A stretch of 64,000 bases of DNA from Falsibacillus pallidus (GTDB lineage Bacteria > Bacillota > Bacilli > Bacillales > DSM-25281), in contig NZ_QQAY01000005.1 of the NCBI RefSeq assembly GCF_003350505.1, positions 1 to 64,000 on the forward strand. The letters are read 5' to 3'. The notes under the pieces were generated by a model, which ran no database searches, was not told the DNA's origin, and saw only the letters and a program-made list of their open reading frames with translations. Below are positions 1 to 8,187 of the stretch, piece by piece; position 1 is the stretch's first letter, and each line of letters begins with the position of its first letter. The position numbers were made by a program, and so were the translations under genes.

Positions 1-91
1 CAGACAATGCACTACCTGTCAGCTAGACACTTCCGCCACTGCGGTGTGTCAGGGACTTTCACCCATTAGTCCGATGCGCTGCCAAGCGCAC
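1..91 (-). mobile_element. Group II intron (class C type), 5' end, runs off window
   Basis: Read on the minus strand from base 91, the sequence starts GTGCGC and continues with GGGTGAAAGTCCC and a GCGGAAGTGTCTAGCTGAC-like segment. This matches the beginning of domain I of bacterial class C introns such as the Oceanobacillus iheyensis intron, as I recall it. It begins exactly at the end of the T-run of a factor-independent terminator (92-122), and insertion behind terminators is the known target preference of class C introns. Only the first 91 bases are in the window. The ribozyme core, any maturase/reverse transcriptase and the 3' end lie to the left and cannot be seen. Confidence 0.8.
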
Positions 92-122
92 AAAAACAGC
101 CTGCAGATAGTCTGCAGGCTGT
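92..122 (-). terminator. Terminator of the DCC gene, group II intron target
   Basis: A 12-bp perfect stem (ACAGCCTGCAGA with its complement) with a 3-base loop is followed on the minus strand by a run of five T. It ends transcription of the gene at 128-499. The intron 5' end follows directly after the T-run. Confidence 0.9.
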
Positions 123-127
123 AAAAA

Positions 128-499
128 TCATGAAGTCTGTGGAACATCATACCTTCCAAACCAATCATATCGGTTCGTCGACACCCACATGTATACGGGG
201 CTAAGCAATTTTTTCATGAATGGCAAGTAGAATATCCAGCTGATTGGAAATGTCAAAGGCAAGAGAGTCAAGATTTTCCTTACCGTTTCGAATCCCGCCA
301 ATACTTCCCCTTTTGCGGTTACCATGTGAATGCGGTCGTACAGATCCCGCCCTTCGTCTTTTAAAAATTTATAAGGTGTCTGTTCGATATACTGAACCGG
401 AATCCACTCAATTTTTTTGCCCCAATCAAGTGTCTTGATTACCTTTTTCGCATTGGAACAAAGCGGACATCTTGCATCAAAGAATACCTTGTGTTTCAT
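128..499 (-). CDS. DCC-family thiol-disulfide oxidoreductase (DUF393)
   Basis: A 123-residue protein whose N-terminus reads VFFDARCPLC, with the CxxC pair at Cys11 and Cys14. This is the signature DxxCPxC arrangement of the DCC/DUF393 (YuxK-like) family, thought to be thioredoxin-fold thiol oxidoreductases. The middle carries the family FETVRKILTLLP block followed by a hydrophobic stretch near residues 80-95. The start ATG is preceded by AGGAAGGTGA at good spacing. It is a single-gene unit closed by a strong terminator. The physiological substrate is not known; the family assignment is secure and the function is inferred from the family. Confidence 0.88.
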   Translation of the reverse strand: MKHKVFFDARCPLCSNAKKVIKTLDWGKKIEWIPVQYIEQTPYKFLKDEGRDLYDRIHMVTAKGEVLAGFETVRKILTLLPLTFPISWIFYLPFMKKLLSPVYMWVSTNRYDWFGRYDVPQTS

Positions 500-562
500 G
501 ATCGATCACCTTCCTAATTCATGTTTTCCACCTTGGCATAGTGATAAACTAAATCGAACAAT

Positions 563-2122
563 CTACGCTTTATTATCACTTATGATCGTTTCTTCTCTTT
601 TTTCATCAAGTAAATCTTTTTCTTTCTTCCACCATAATGCTTCTTCCGGTTCTTCTAAAACTTCCGCAATTTCGTGTTTTTCTTCAACTGCCGGAGCGGA
701 TCCGCGCAGGGACCTTCCTGCAGTTTCTTTCACGAAATATGCCACGACAATGATTCCAATGGCTGATGCACCAATCAAATAGTAGGCAGGAATCATTCGA
801 TTTGCTGTTATATCAATCATCCAGGCAAGCACCAATGGCGTCGTGCCACCGAATAATGACGCGGAAATATTATACGTGATGGCCAATCCCCCATACCGAA
901 CATCCGTAAAGAATAAGGATGGCAGCAGCGAAGGCATTGTACCTTGAAAGGCTGCTAAAAATACTGCCAAGATCATTAAGCCGAAGAATACAAGCCAGTT
1001 GCTTCCCGACCCGATTAACATGAACGCCGGAATGGATAAGAGCACCAATCCAATCAGGGCGCTTAAAATGATCTTTTTTGCCCCGATGCGATCACTGAAA
1101 TGCCCCATCAAAAGCACAATTGGAATCATAATGAACATGATCACCAAGATTAACAACAAGCCCTTCGTTTCGCCATATCCAAGCACTGCTGTTAAATGGG
1201 ACGGCATATAGGACAGCAGCATGTAGTCGACAACATTATAGAAAAATACCAATATCATTCCGATCAGGAGCGTTCTCCAATGGTAAACTAAGATATTTTT
1301 CATCGAAACATGCTTTTTCTCTTCCTCAGCTGCTTTTTCCATCGCTTCAAATGCCGGCGTTTCGTCTAAATTGCTGCGCAAGTAAAGTCCGATAAGACCG
1401 ATAGGAGCGGCAATCAAAAATGGAATCCTCCATCCCCATTCCAACATTTTTTCCGGCCCTAGCAAAAATGTCAGCAGCGTTACGATTCCAGACCCGGCAA
1501 TATAGCCAATCAGCGTTCCCACTTCCAGGCCACTGGACATTAGACCCCGCTTTTTATCAGGCGTTGACTCTGCTATAAACGTCATGGCGCCAGAGTATTC
1601 GCCGCCGGTTGAAAACCCCTGCAGCAGACGCGCCACCAGCAGTAAGATGGGAGCTGCCATTCCGATTGAATTATAGCTCGGAATCAACCCTATGCTTAGC
1701 GTGCTCAACGCCATGATTACCAGCGTGATTGCTAAGATTTTTTTACGACCCAGCTTATCCCCCAACATGCCGAAAAACATTCCACCGATGGGACGGACAA
1801 GGAATGCTACAGCAAATGTTGCAAATGTGTAGACTAGCTGCGCTGAATCATTTAAATCGGAGAAAAACACCTTTCCGATGGTGACGGCCAAATACGAATA
1901 AATCCCAAAGTCAAACCATTCCATGGCATTACCAAGCCCTGTTGCCACCACTGCCTTTTTCGCAACTTTCGTATCAATGACAGTGATATCATCTTTATGT
2001 AGTTTGTGTTTGGATTTTTTCTTGAAGGAAAATCTCTGTTTATCAGACAACTGTTTTCTCCTTTCTTTTTTAGAATCCTTTTTATTTCCATTCCCCTTCA
2101 TATTTAAATTAAACAAAGACAT
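563..2122 (-). CDS. MFS transporter, metabolite:H+ symporter (ProP-like) subfamily
   Basis: A 519-residue polytopic membrane protein. The segment NAMEWFDFGIYSYLA (about residues 64-78), the RPIGGMFFGMLGDKLGRKK loop (about 110-128) and GFSTGGEYSGA place it in the metabolite/proton symporter branch of the major facilitator superfamily, which includes ProP (proline/betaine) and citrate/ketoglutarate carriers. About twelve membrane segments are expected. Two oddities: a very basic 55-residue N-terminal extension rich in Lys, and an acidic C-terminal tail (EEKHEIAEVLEEPEEA) that could form a coiled coil as in ProP. No strong Shine-Dalgarno precedes the first ATG, so an internal start such as Met8 is possible. 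The substrate cannot be told from sequence. Confidence 0.85.
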   Translation of the reverse strand: MSLFNLNMKGNGNKKDSKKERRKQLSDKQRFSFKKKSKHKLHKDDITVIDTKVAKKAVVATGLGNAMEWFDFGIYSYLAVTIGKVFFSDLNDSAQLVYTFATFAVAFLVRPIGGMFFGMLGDKLGRKKILAITLVIMALSTLSIGLIPSYNSIGMAAPILLLVARLLQGFSTGGEYSGAMTFIAESTPDKKRGLMSSGLEVGTLIGYIAGSGIVTLLTFLLGPEKMLEWGWRIPFLIAAPIGLIGLYLRSNLDETPAFEAMEKAAEEEKKHVSMKNILVYHWRTLLIGMILVFFYNVVDYMLLSYMPSHLTAVLGYGETKGLLLILVIMFIMIPIVLLMGHFSDRIGAKKIILSALIGLVLLSIPAFMLIGSGSNWLVFFGLMILAVFLAAFQGTMPSLLPSLFFTDVRYGGLAITYNISASLFGGTTPLVLAWMIDITANRMIPAYYLIGASAIGIIVVAYFVKETAGRSLRGSAPAVEEKHEIAEVLEEPEEALWWKKEKDLLDEKREETIISDNKA

Positions 2123-2187
2123 AGTTGCTGATGAATTTCCCCGGTACTGTCGATATCAAGAGCTCACCTTTACTTTTCAAGTAATAT

Positions 2188-2222
2188 AAAAAAGCATCTC
2201 CAATTTACGTTGGAGACGCTTT
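2188..2222 (-). terminator. Terminator of the membrane-protein gene at 2258-2791
   Basis: An inverted repeat (AGCaTCTCCA pairing with TTGGAGAcGCT, loop about 7) is followed on the minus strand by a T-run. It separates the 2258-2791 gene from the downstream MFS gene. Confidence 0.8.
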
Positions 2223-2257
2223 ACCCTTTGAAGACACTCGTACTAGAAACTTGCTCT

Positions 2258-2791
2258 TTATCCATTAACGGTTTTTCCCTTCGAAAACCCCGTAATCACA
2301 AAACAAGTCAGAAAAGCGACACTCGTCACGATAATTGCAATGACTAAACCAATCGACGCCATAAACATATCATCTCCAGGATAAGCAGGCTTCAGATTCT
2401 TTAGCCAAAAAACGAATACGATGGTCAAAACTAAATAAAAACTGCTTCCAACAGCACTCATTTTCAAACGGTTTTTCCTGCTGCCGCTCCAAGCCTTATG
2501 GATTAAAATCCAAAAATAAATACTGGCCCCTACAGCAATGAACATAACAAAAAGATGTAAAAACGGAATCATCAGCTTCATCAATAAGTAAATCAGAAGA
2601 ATGGCGGCAAAAAACAAAACGGCATTCAGTCCAAATAAGAATAGCCCAGACAGCCAATGGTTTTGAAACCACTCTGCATTTCTGAGCTTATGTACAAATC
2701 TATTATCTTTCCCAACTTGATTGGTCAAGGGCCTTTTGAAAATAAGGACCAGCATTACCCCTACAAATCCTATTAGTAGGATTGAACTCAT
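2258..2791 (-). CDS. Hypothetical integral membrane protein
   Basis: A 177-residue protein I do not recognise. Four or five hydrophobic segments are visible (about residues 1-18, 48-72, 78-100, 113-130, 142-168), separated by short basic loops such as HKAWSGSRKNRLK. The ATG is preceded by AAGGAGG at 6 bases. It is a monocistronic unit with its own terminator. No catalytic or binding motif is evident, so no function is proposed. Confidence 0.7.
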   Translation of the reverse strand: MSSILLIGFVGVMLVLIFKRPLTNQVGKDNRFVHKLRNAEWFQNHWLSGLFLFGLNAVLFFAAILLIYLLMKLMIPFLHLFVMFIAVGASIYFWILIHKAWSGSRKNRLKMSAVGSSFYLVLTIVFVFWLKNLKPAYPGDDMFMASIGLVIAIIVTSVAFLTCFVITGFSKGKTVNG

Positions 2792-2885
2792 GTTATTCCT
2801 CCTTGTTGCGGAAGCGTAGAAACGGTTCTCACACTTCCTTTCCCTCTATAGGACTCTAATTTTTCACCTGCTTCGACCAAAGTTC

Positions 2886-3173
2886 TTATTCAATAATCTC
2901 CCCATCGATAAACTTAGTGTCACAATAAGGGCAGCGGTAAATATCATTTAGGTCCTTATCTTTATCAAATTTCAATGGCAATCGCGTTTTACATATCGGA
3001 CATTTCCATAAGGTGAATGTCATGAAGAGAAATATTGCGAAAAACGAAATGCCGATGATGGTCATCCATCTGTTTCCTACAAAACTGTTTATGAAACTAA
3101 GGGAGATGGCAAGAAATAAGAACACCAAAGATATTTTCCGATACTTCATAATGTCTCTAACTTTCTGCGGCAC
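2886..3173 (-). CDS. Small membrane protein with C-terminal zinc ribbon
   Basis: A 95-residue protein. The start is set at a GTG because AGGAGG lies 9 bases upstream; longer readings would run into the acetyltransferase gene upstream. Two hydrophobic helices (about residues 13-32 and 36-54) are followed by a four-cysteine ribbon, CPIC...YRCPYC, typical of a structural zinc site. It lies 34 bases downstream of the GNAT gene on the same strand, so the two are probably co-transcribed. Function unknown. Confidence 0.7.
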   Translation of the reverse strand: MPQKVRDIMKYRKISLVFLFLAISLSFINSFVGNRWMTIIGISFFAIFLFMTFTLWKCPICKTRLPLKFDKDKDLNDIYRCPYCDTKFIDGEIIE

Positions 3174-3207
3174 AATAATCCCCCTCCTTTGTGAGTCACA
3201 TCTATCC

Positions 3208-3660
3208 TTAATGCAGCTCCATATAGTGAGTGGAGTTCGGGTAAGCGTCTCCTTTTGTAAACCCGTAAGAAGTATAGAAGCGATCAGCATCTATAGTATC
3301 CGTATGCAGCACCAATATGGAAAAATGTTTACTTGCCTCGTCTATAATGCTTTTAAGCAACAGACTTCCTAAACCGTTCCTTCGATATTCCCTACTAACA
3401 TAAAACCTTCTCAGCCTGCCAGTATTCGGGCGGTCTGAAAACGGATCAATATTCACTCCACCAATTACAACAATCTCTCCGTGCTCATTAAACACGCCAA
3501 ATAAAGCCTCACCATGCTGGCTAAACGTATTCGTACCATCATGATAATCATTGACCAGCCTTTCTACAAAACGAAACCCGTCTTCTTTGCTTTCTTTGAT
3601 TAACAAACTCAAATCAACCTTTGAGAGGTCGTTTATCTGTTTTACTACATAGTTCCCCAT
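3208..3660 (-). CDS. GNAT-family N-acetyltransferase
   Basis: A 150-residue single-domain acetyltransferase. The acetyl-CoA binding motif A is visible as YVSREYRRNGLGSLLL (about residues 88-103; Q/RxxGxG/A type), followed by a C-terminal FYTSYGFTKGDAYPNSTHY strand-helix unit typical of the fold. The length is normal for the superfamily. AGGA precedes the ATG. The acetyl acceptor cannot be predicted. The small zinc-ribbon membrane gene follows 34 bases downstream on the same strand. Confidence 0.85.
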   Translation of the reverse strand: MGNYVVKQINDLSKVDLSLLIKESKEDGFRFVERLVNDYHDGTNTFSQHGEALFGVFNEHGEIVVIGGVNIDPFSDRPNTGRLRRFYVSREYRRNGLGSLLLKSIIDEASKHFSILVLHTDTIDADRFYTSYGFTKGDAYPNSTHYMELH

Positions 3661-3685
3661 AACAAACCATCCTAAAGTATTTATT

Positions 3686-3994
3686 TTAAAATCCTATATT
3701 GTATAATACCAGCATCGTAAAAGCTGCAAACGACAGCCCTAATATAGAGGCTGCAAACTTACTTTTGTTTTTATTTTTATTAAAAATCAAATAGACTAAA
3801 ACAATCAAAAACCCTACTGGAAACCAGAGTCTAAATTGTCCATGAACTCTTGTGACTGAATAAACAGGGTAAATTAAGCAGCTTCCTAAAAAATACAAAA
3901 ATAGTATTGTTTTATTATTTTCTAATCGTTTGGCCCAACCTATAAACAAAAAAACAAGGCATGCAAAAGCCATTAAACTCAATAATCCTAACAT
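3686..3994 (-). CDS. Hypothetical small membrane protein
   Basis: A 102-residue, very hydrophobic protein with about four membrane segments and a basic patch NKNKNKSK between the third and fourth. AAAGGA lies at good spacing before the ATG. I do not recognise the family. It lies 25 bases upstream of the acetyltransferase gene on the same strand and may be transcribed with it. Confidence 0.6.
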   Translation of the reverse strand: MLGLLSLMAFACLVFLFIGWAKRLENNKTILFLYFLGSCLIYPVYSVTRVHGQFRLWFPVGFLIVLVYLIFNKNKNKSKFAASILGLSFAAFTMLVLYNIGF

Positions 3995-4098
3995 GAATAT
4001 TAATCCTTTCTTGCTGCTGATTTTAATGGCTTTGAATTATAATCTCAAAAGCTCTTTTTAGACAGCTCCAAATAGCTTAACTTCATGATACTTGTATG

Positions 4099-4722
4099 TC
4101 ATTTTAGTATCTCCCTTAATTTCAAAACACCCAGTCCAATTGAAGTTTCCAGATAACCTACAATTTGAACTAAGGTAAACACCTTCAGTTCCTCATCCAA
4201 TACAGACTTTTCATATTCCATATCCCCTAATACATATGGAATCAATTCTTGGACCTCTTTTGCCTTCACCTCTTCCAGATCGATAATCGCTGGAAGTTGG
4301 CTGAATGCCTGCTTTAATTCATTTGCCACTCCGTAATGTTCGATCAGCTTCCCGTTCAACAGTCTAAAGTCATTATGATAAATCTTGTACATTTCTTTAT
4401 CAGCATTCATACGGTTTCTCAGCCAGGAAAGATAGAAGCCTTTCAGCCAAATATCATCCGCAGCCAGATGGGCATAGTATCCCAGCAAATAAGGATTTTT
4501 CCGTTTAAATTCGGAACTGTATTTTTCAAGAAAACCTTCAAAATCTACTCTTCTCGTATAATCCTCAGCATCCCCTACAAAGAAATGGGATGCGTTTTTT
4601 TCATCAACAGAGAAGACAGCATCAGCTGCGACACTTCCCGCCATGAAAGATGTTCTATCTTCTATCTCTAATATCTCTGCAATCCTGTTGCCAATAATGG
4701 CATGCATAATTCTTGAACCCAT
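4099..4722 (-). CDS. Zinc-dependent phospholipase C-like / hydrolase family protein
   Basis: A 207-residue protein starting MGSRIMHAIIGNRIAEIL. This N-terminus, the following SFMAGSVAADA segment, the SHFFVG motif and the later GYYAHLAADDIW are the hallmarks of a widespread Firmicutes family in the bacterial zinc-dependent phospholipase C (PF00882-like) superfamily. The histidines and aspartates in these motifs are the likely metal ligands. There is no signal peptide, so it is probably cytosolic and its substrate is unknown. A purine-rich SD (GGGAAGGGAA) precedes the ATG. Confidence 0.7.
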   Translation of the reverse strand: MGSRIMHAIIGNRIAEILEIEDRTSFMAGSVAADAVFSVDEKNASHFFVGDAEDYTRRVDFEGFLEKYSSEFKRKNPYLLGYYAHLAADDIWLKGFYLSWLRNRMNADKEMYKIYHNDFRLLNGKLIEHYGVANELKQAFSQLPAIIDLEEVKAKEVQELIPYVLGDMEYEKSVLDEELKVFTLVQIVGYLETSIGLGVLKLREILK

Positions 4723-4811
4723 AATTCCCTTCCCCCTTTAAGAACATACTTCGACATTTTTTGGGAATATCCTCCAATGGAGTGCTAAGAAACAACAGCA
4801 CTATTCCAAAT

Positions 4812-4860
4812 AAAAAACCTGCACCCCGCACGTAAAAGAACTAACGTATCGGGGGGCAGG
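4812..4860 (-). terminator. Terminator of the small membrane gene at 4943-5188
   Basis: CCTGCaCCCCGcACGT pairs with ACGTaTCGGGGgGCAGG around a 10-base loop, followed on the minus strand by six T. Confidence 0.8.
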
Positions 4861-4942
4861 CTAATTGACCTCCACAAAATGTGAGGTCTGGATAATGATT
4901 AGTTAAAGAAACAAAAATTCATGCAAAAGGAATTGGCAAATA

Positions 4943-5188
4943 CTACTTCCTACCCAACGGAGCAGATTGTCCTTTTTTTGCGAAAATAAAGGATAAAACC
5001 AATAAACCCATACAGGATATGACATACGCTATCCCTTTAAATAAGAAATACACTGAAAATGATGCTGAATATTCAGGATGATGCAAGTAATGTTGATAAT
5101 CAATTATTGCGTTTGCTATCATTACGAAGATCAAGAGAACAGATAAAGATAAGAATAATATAGATGCTGCTTTATGTTTATTTCTCAC
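4943..5188 (-). CDS. Small hypothetical membrane protein
   Basis: An 81-residue protein read from a GTG start that has AGGAGG 8 bases upstream; a longer ATG reading would overlap the VOC gene. Two or three hydrophobic segments (about residues 8-28, 42-62 and 64-72) end in a short Lys-rich tail. Family not recognised. It lies directly behind the VOC gene on the same strand and ends at a strong terminator, so the pair is probably one transcript. Confidence 0.6.
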   Translation of the reverse strand: MRNKHKAASILFLSLSVLLIFVMIANAIIDYQHYLHHPEYSASFSVYFLFKGIAYVISCMGLLVLSFIFAKKGQSAPLGRK

Positions 5189-5208
5189 CCCAACTGCCTC
5201 CTGAAAAA

Positions 5209-5559
5209 CTAGCATTTACAAATCATCAAATGATTCCCGTCCGGGTCTTTAAAATTGAACCAGTGCCCATTCTCGACTTCTGTTGTAAGCTCGACGTTTT
5301 TTTCCTTCATATACTTATAGGCTTGTTCGATATCGTTTGTATTCAGATGAAATGGCGGTGTTTTAAATGTGTTCTCCTCTGAATAGATCTTGCTGTCCAA
5401 TACGATGTTGACGCCTTCCATCGGCAATATGTATAGATGTCCAAACAAGATTTCCCCGCCTGCCGGCACCCCTAATACATCGCAGTACCAATCCCGTGCT
5501 TTTTCAATATCACTGACCGGTATAAATAAAGCCCCGATCTGATTTAATATTGGATTCAT
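5209..5559 (-). CDS. VOC-superfamily (glyoxalase-like) protein
   Basis: A 116-residue protein with the paired beta-alpha-beta-beta-beta layout of the vicinal oxygen chelate superfamily. It starts with IGALFIPVSDIEKARDWYCDVLG (module 1) and ends with FNFKDPDGNHLMICKC (module 2, the usual DPDGN turn before the last metal-ligand strand). The length equals one glyoxalase/bleomycin-resistance unit. The substrate is not predictable. GGAGAGGG precedes the ATG. Confidence 0.85.
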   Translation of the reverse strand: MNPILNQIGALFIPVSDIEKARDWYCDVLGVPAGGEILFGHLYILPMEGVNIVLDSKIYSEENTFKTPPFHLNTNDIEQAYKYMKEKNVELTTEVENGHWFNFKDPDGNHLMICKC

Positions 5560-5592
5560 TTTTTCCCTCTCCTTTGTTCATAAAAATTACTT

Positions 5593-6156
5593 TTACACCC
5601 TAAGAGATCCGCGGAATCCCCTGGCCGCATAGTAGGAATCTGCTCCATTATGGTAGACAAAGATTGTATTGTAGCGGCGGTCGCAAAAAATAGCCCCGCC
5701 AAGCTTGCGAATATTATCAGGGGTCTTCACCCAGCTGGAGGTTTTCTTGTCGAATTCTCCAAGTGCCTGCAGCTCCCGGTATTGTTCTTCGGTCAGAAGT
5801 TCGATGCCCATGGCGGCTGCCATATCCATCACGCTGTTTTCCGGCTTGTTCTTTTTCCTCGCATCCAACGCTTCGCGGTCGTAGCACAGGCTTCTTCGGC
5901 CGGTGGGACTTTCCGCTGAACAGTCGTAAAAAAGATATTCTCCAGACTCTTGATCATAGCTGACAACATCCGGCTCTCCGCCTGTCTCCTCCATTTGATG
6001 GAGCGACCACAGTTTATCTGTCGACGCTGCTTCAAGCTTTGCCTGTACCTCTTTCCATTCCAATCCTTCATGGAGATTCCTATTCTCTTCAAATCGCTCT
6101 TTCAACGTACTTAACAGTTCATCCCGATATTCAGGCGATAATTCTTTTTTGCTCAT
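5593..6156 (-). CDS. DUF4256 family protein
   Basis: A 187-residue cytosolic protein matching the DUF4256 family as I know it. Recognisable blocks are the N-terminal LLSTLKERFEEN, the MEETGGEPDVV segment, FYDCSAESPTGRRSLCYDREAL, and a C-terminal FVYHNGADSYYAARGFRG. The start is set at the ATG with AGGAGG 8 bases upstream; an in-frame TTG six bases earlier is less well placed. It follows the PrmC-like gene by 12 bases on the same strand. No biochemical function is known to me. Confidence 0.85.
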   Translation of the reverse strand: MSKKELSPEYRDELLSTLKERFEENRNLHEGLEWKEVQAKLEAASTDKLWSLHQMEETGGEPDVVSYDQESGEYLFYDCSAESPTGRRSLCYDREALDARKKNKPENSVMDMAAAMGIELLTEEQYRELQALGEFDKKTSSWVKTPDNIRKLGGAIFCDRRYNTIFVYHNGADSYYAARGFRGSLRV

Positions 6157-6168
6157 TTTCAATTCCTC

Positions 6169-6969
6169 CTAATCTATTGAAACTCTGGTCCCGACCACAA
6201 CCGTCGCATCCCATTCCTCATTCCGGACAATCCACGGCGCCAGACCCGCATTCTTAAAGATTTCGAATGTGAGTGCAGCCTGCCTCTCGCTCGTTTCTAT
6301 TAAAAGATGTCCCCCATGTGCGAGCCACAAAGGTGCTTCCTTTGCGATTTTCCGCTGCAAGTCAAGTCCATCCGCTCCCCCGTCGAGCGCCGTTTTCGGT
6401 TCATACAATCGTGCCTCTTGCGGAAGCCGTTCGATTTCAGCTGTCGGCACATATGGCGTATTGGCAGTAAGAATATTGACGGTTCCTTTCAATGATTGTG
6501 GCAGCGGCTTGTACAAATCCCCTTGGAATACACTTGCTCTATATCCTTTGAGATTTTGTTCAGCACATTGGATTGCTGCTGGATCGATATCTGCCGCATA
6601 TAGGGAGATCTGATCTGCTCCAGCCGCAATGGCAGCACCTACTGCTCCCGACCCGCAGCACAGATCCATCACGATATCATCTGAACGTGCCAACGCACAT
6701 GCCTGCTCGACAAGAAACTCTGTCCTTCTGCGCGGCACGAACACGCCTTTATCTAATTGAATCCGAATACCGCAGAATACAGTTGCCCCGATGACATACT
6801 CAAGGGGGATGCCTTCAGCTCGGCGATTTACCATTAAAATAAGCTCTTCCATCAACACATCTTCTGACAAAAGCAGCCTTGCCTCTTCCTCCGCGAAGAC
6901 GCAGCCAGCTTCCCGCAATATTGTGACAACCTCTTGTTCGGTCATTCCTTCACCACTTTCGGGAAGCAT
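6169..6969 (-). CDS. PrmC/HemK-like protein N5-glutamine methyltransferase
   Basis: A 266-residue AdoMet-dependent methyltransferase. The N-terminal helical domain includes RRAEGIPLEYVIGATVFCG, and the AdoMet-binding motif I is VMDLCCGSGAVGAAIA (about residues 98-113). The catalytic-loop position reads ANTPYVP, so the canonical NPPY of PrmC has Thr for the first Pro. The side family of putative PrmC-like enzymes commonly has such NxPY variants, so this is unlikely to be the housekeeping release-factor methyltransferase. AGGAG precedes the ATG. The DUF4256 gene follows 12 bases downstream, suggesting an operon. Confidence 0.82.
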   Translation of the reverse strand: MLPESGEGMTEQEVVTILREAGCVFAEEEARLLLSEDVLMEELILMVNRRAEGIPLEYVIGATVFCGIRIQLDKGVFVPRRRTEFLVEQACALARSDDIVMDLCCGSGAVGAAIAAGADQISLYAADIDPAAIQCAEQNLKGYRASVFQGDLYKPLPQSLKGTVNILTANTPYVPTAEIERLPQEARLYEPKTALDGGADGLDLQRKIAKEAPLWLAHGGHLLIETSERQAALTFEIFKNAGLAPWIVRNEEWDATVVVGTRVSID

Positions 6970-7086
6970 CCGGACGTTCTCCTGCTTCTTTCTTTACATG
7001 GCTGAAGCACAGGAACCATCCCCTCGCTTCCTATTTCGCTATAATCCCCCCATATCCTTCTCACTGTGGAAAAATGTAATATCCCG

Positions 7087-7116
7087 TTCATGGTCCATTC
7101 ATATACGCGTCATATT
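7087..7116 (+). promoter_or_regulatory. Candidate HssR operator/promoter: 11-bp-phased direct repeat
   Basis: TTCAT at 7087 and 7098 and GTCAT at 7109 are spaced by exactly 11 bp, the last two continuing as CATATA and CATATT. In Staphylococcus aureus HssR recognises a direct repeat of GTTCATATT-type units in the hrtAB promoter, as I recall. The third unit overlaps a CATATT that could serve as a -10 element about 35 bases before the hrtB start. Confidence 0.55.
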
Positions 7117-7151
7117 CTTAGGGTGTAGGAAAGAGATTGGAGGAGATCATG

Positions 7152-8186
7152 ATGAATCTTGCCTGGAAAGAAATGAAGAAGAACAAAGCTAAATTTTTGA
7201 TTTTAGGTTCCATTATTTTTTTGGTCAGCCTGCTGACTTTTATCATATCCGGACTGGCCAACGGCTTGTCCCAGGACAATGCAGCGTTGATAAAAGATTT
7301 GCCGGACGGACAATTTTATATGAACAAAAATGCTGATAAAACATTCACCCTGTCACGAATCGATAATGACACGCAGGAAAAATCCCTGAACAATCACAAA
7401 GATGCGTCTGCCCTTTCCATCCAAATGGGCTTCGTGAATGATGAGGATGGCAAGCAGCAGAGCGTCGCATTTGTCGCTTCAACCGATTCTACCTATTTGC
7501 CGAAAATCAAAGCCGGTGAAATTCTTTTGGACCGCACGATAGAGAAAAAAGGGATAGATGTTGGAGATACGCTGACAAATAACCAATTCAACGGAGCATT
7601 CAAAGTGCAAGGCTTCGTTGATCAAAAGAAATTCAGCCATGCCCCTGTTGCTTTTATCAATATTGATGACTACAAAAAAATGTACAGGACCGATGAGATG
7701 CAGCTGATTTTCCTTCCTGGAGGCGATACAGCTGATGCATTCCCTGGTCTGCAGGGATTTTCAAAGCAGGCTTTTCTCAAAACGATCCCAAGCTATCAAG
7801 CAGAACAGATGTCTTTGAATATGATCGTCTGGTTTTTAGTGGTGATCAGCGGCATGCTTTTCGCGATTTTCTTCTATATGATGAACGTTCAAAAGATTGG
7901 ATTATACGGAATTCTAAAAGCCATCGGATTGAAAACAAGCAGACTATTCCGCATGATGTGGACGCAGATGATCATGATTACCGCCGCTTCCCTTGTCTTG
8001 TCCATTATCTTCAGCCAATTCTTTAAGATGATCGCACCTGAAGGGATGCCGTTTCACTTGACCATGGGAACAACAGCACAATTGTCTGGAATCTTCGTGA
8101 TGATCGGATTCATCGGAGCCACCCTATCCGGGATCCAAATGAAGAAGGTTCAGCCGCTGCAAGCCATTCAACAAGGAGAGATGTAG
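7152..8186 (+). CDS. hrtB: Heme efflux ABC transporter permease HrtB
   Basis: A 344-residue permease of the MacB/FtsX type: one N-terminal membrane helix (about 15-38), a large extracytoplasmic domain, then three C-terminal helices. The segment SYQAEQMSLNMIVWFLVV followed by YMMNVQKIGLYGILKAIGLKT closely resembles staphylococcal HrtB, and the neighbours (ATPase, HssR-like regulator, HssS-like kinase) match the hrtBA-hssRS module. HrtBA exports excess heme or heme-damaged membrane components. The start is taken at the ATG 8 bases behind GGAGG; an ATG three bases earlier and a TTG at 7137 are also in frame. A possible HssR operator lies just upstream. Two bases separate it from hrtA. Confidence 0.85.
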   Translation: MNLAWKEMKKNKAKFLILGSIIFLVSLLTFIISGLANGLSQDNAALIKDLPDGQFYMNKNADKTFTLSRIDNDTQEKSLNNHKDASALSIQMGFVNDEDGKQQSVAFVASTDSTYLPKIKAGEILLDRTIEKKGIDVGDTLTNNQFNGAFKVQGFVDQKKFSHAPVAFINIDDYKKMYRTDEMQLIFLPGGDTADAFPGLQGFSKQAFLKTIPSYQAEQMSLNMIVWFLVVISGMLFAIFFYMMNVQKIGLYGILKAIGLKTSRLFRMMWTQMIMITAASLVLSIIFSQFFKMIAPEGMPFHLTMGTTAQLSGIFVMIGFIGATLSGIQMKKVQPLQAIQQGEM

Positions 8187-8187
8187 G

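Noticed and set aside
1-91. tRNA or rRNA fragment
   Set aside because: GGGACTTTCACCC looked RNA-like at first, but no cloverleaf fits and the reverse complement matches a group II intron 5' end much better.
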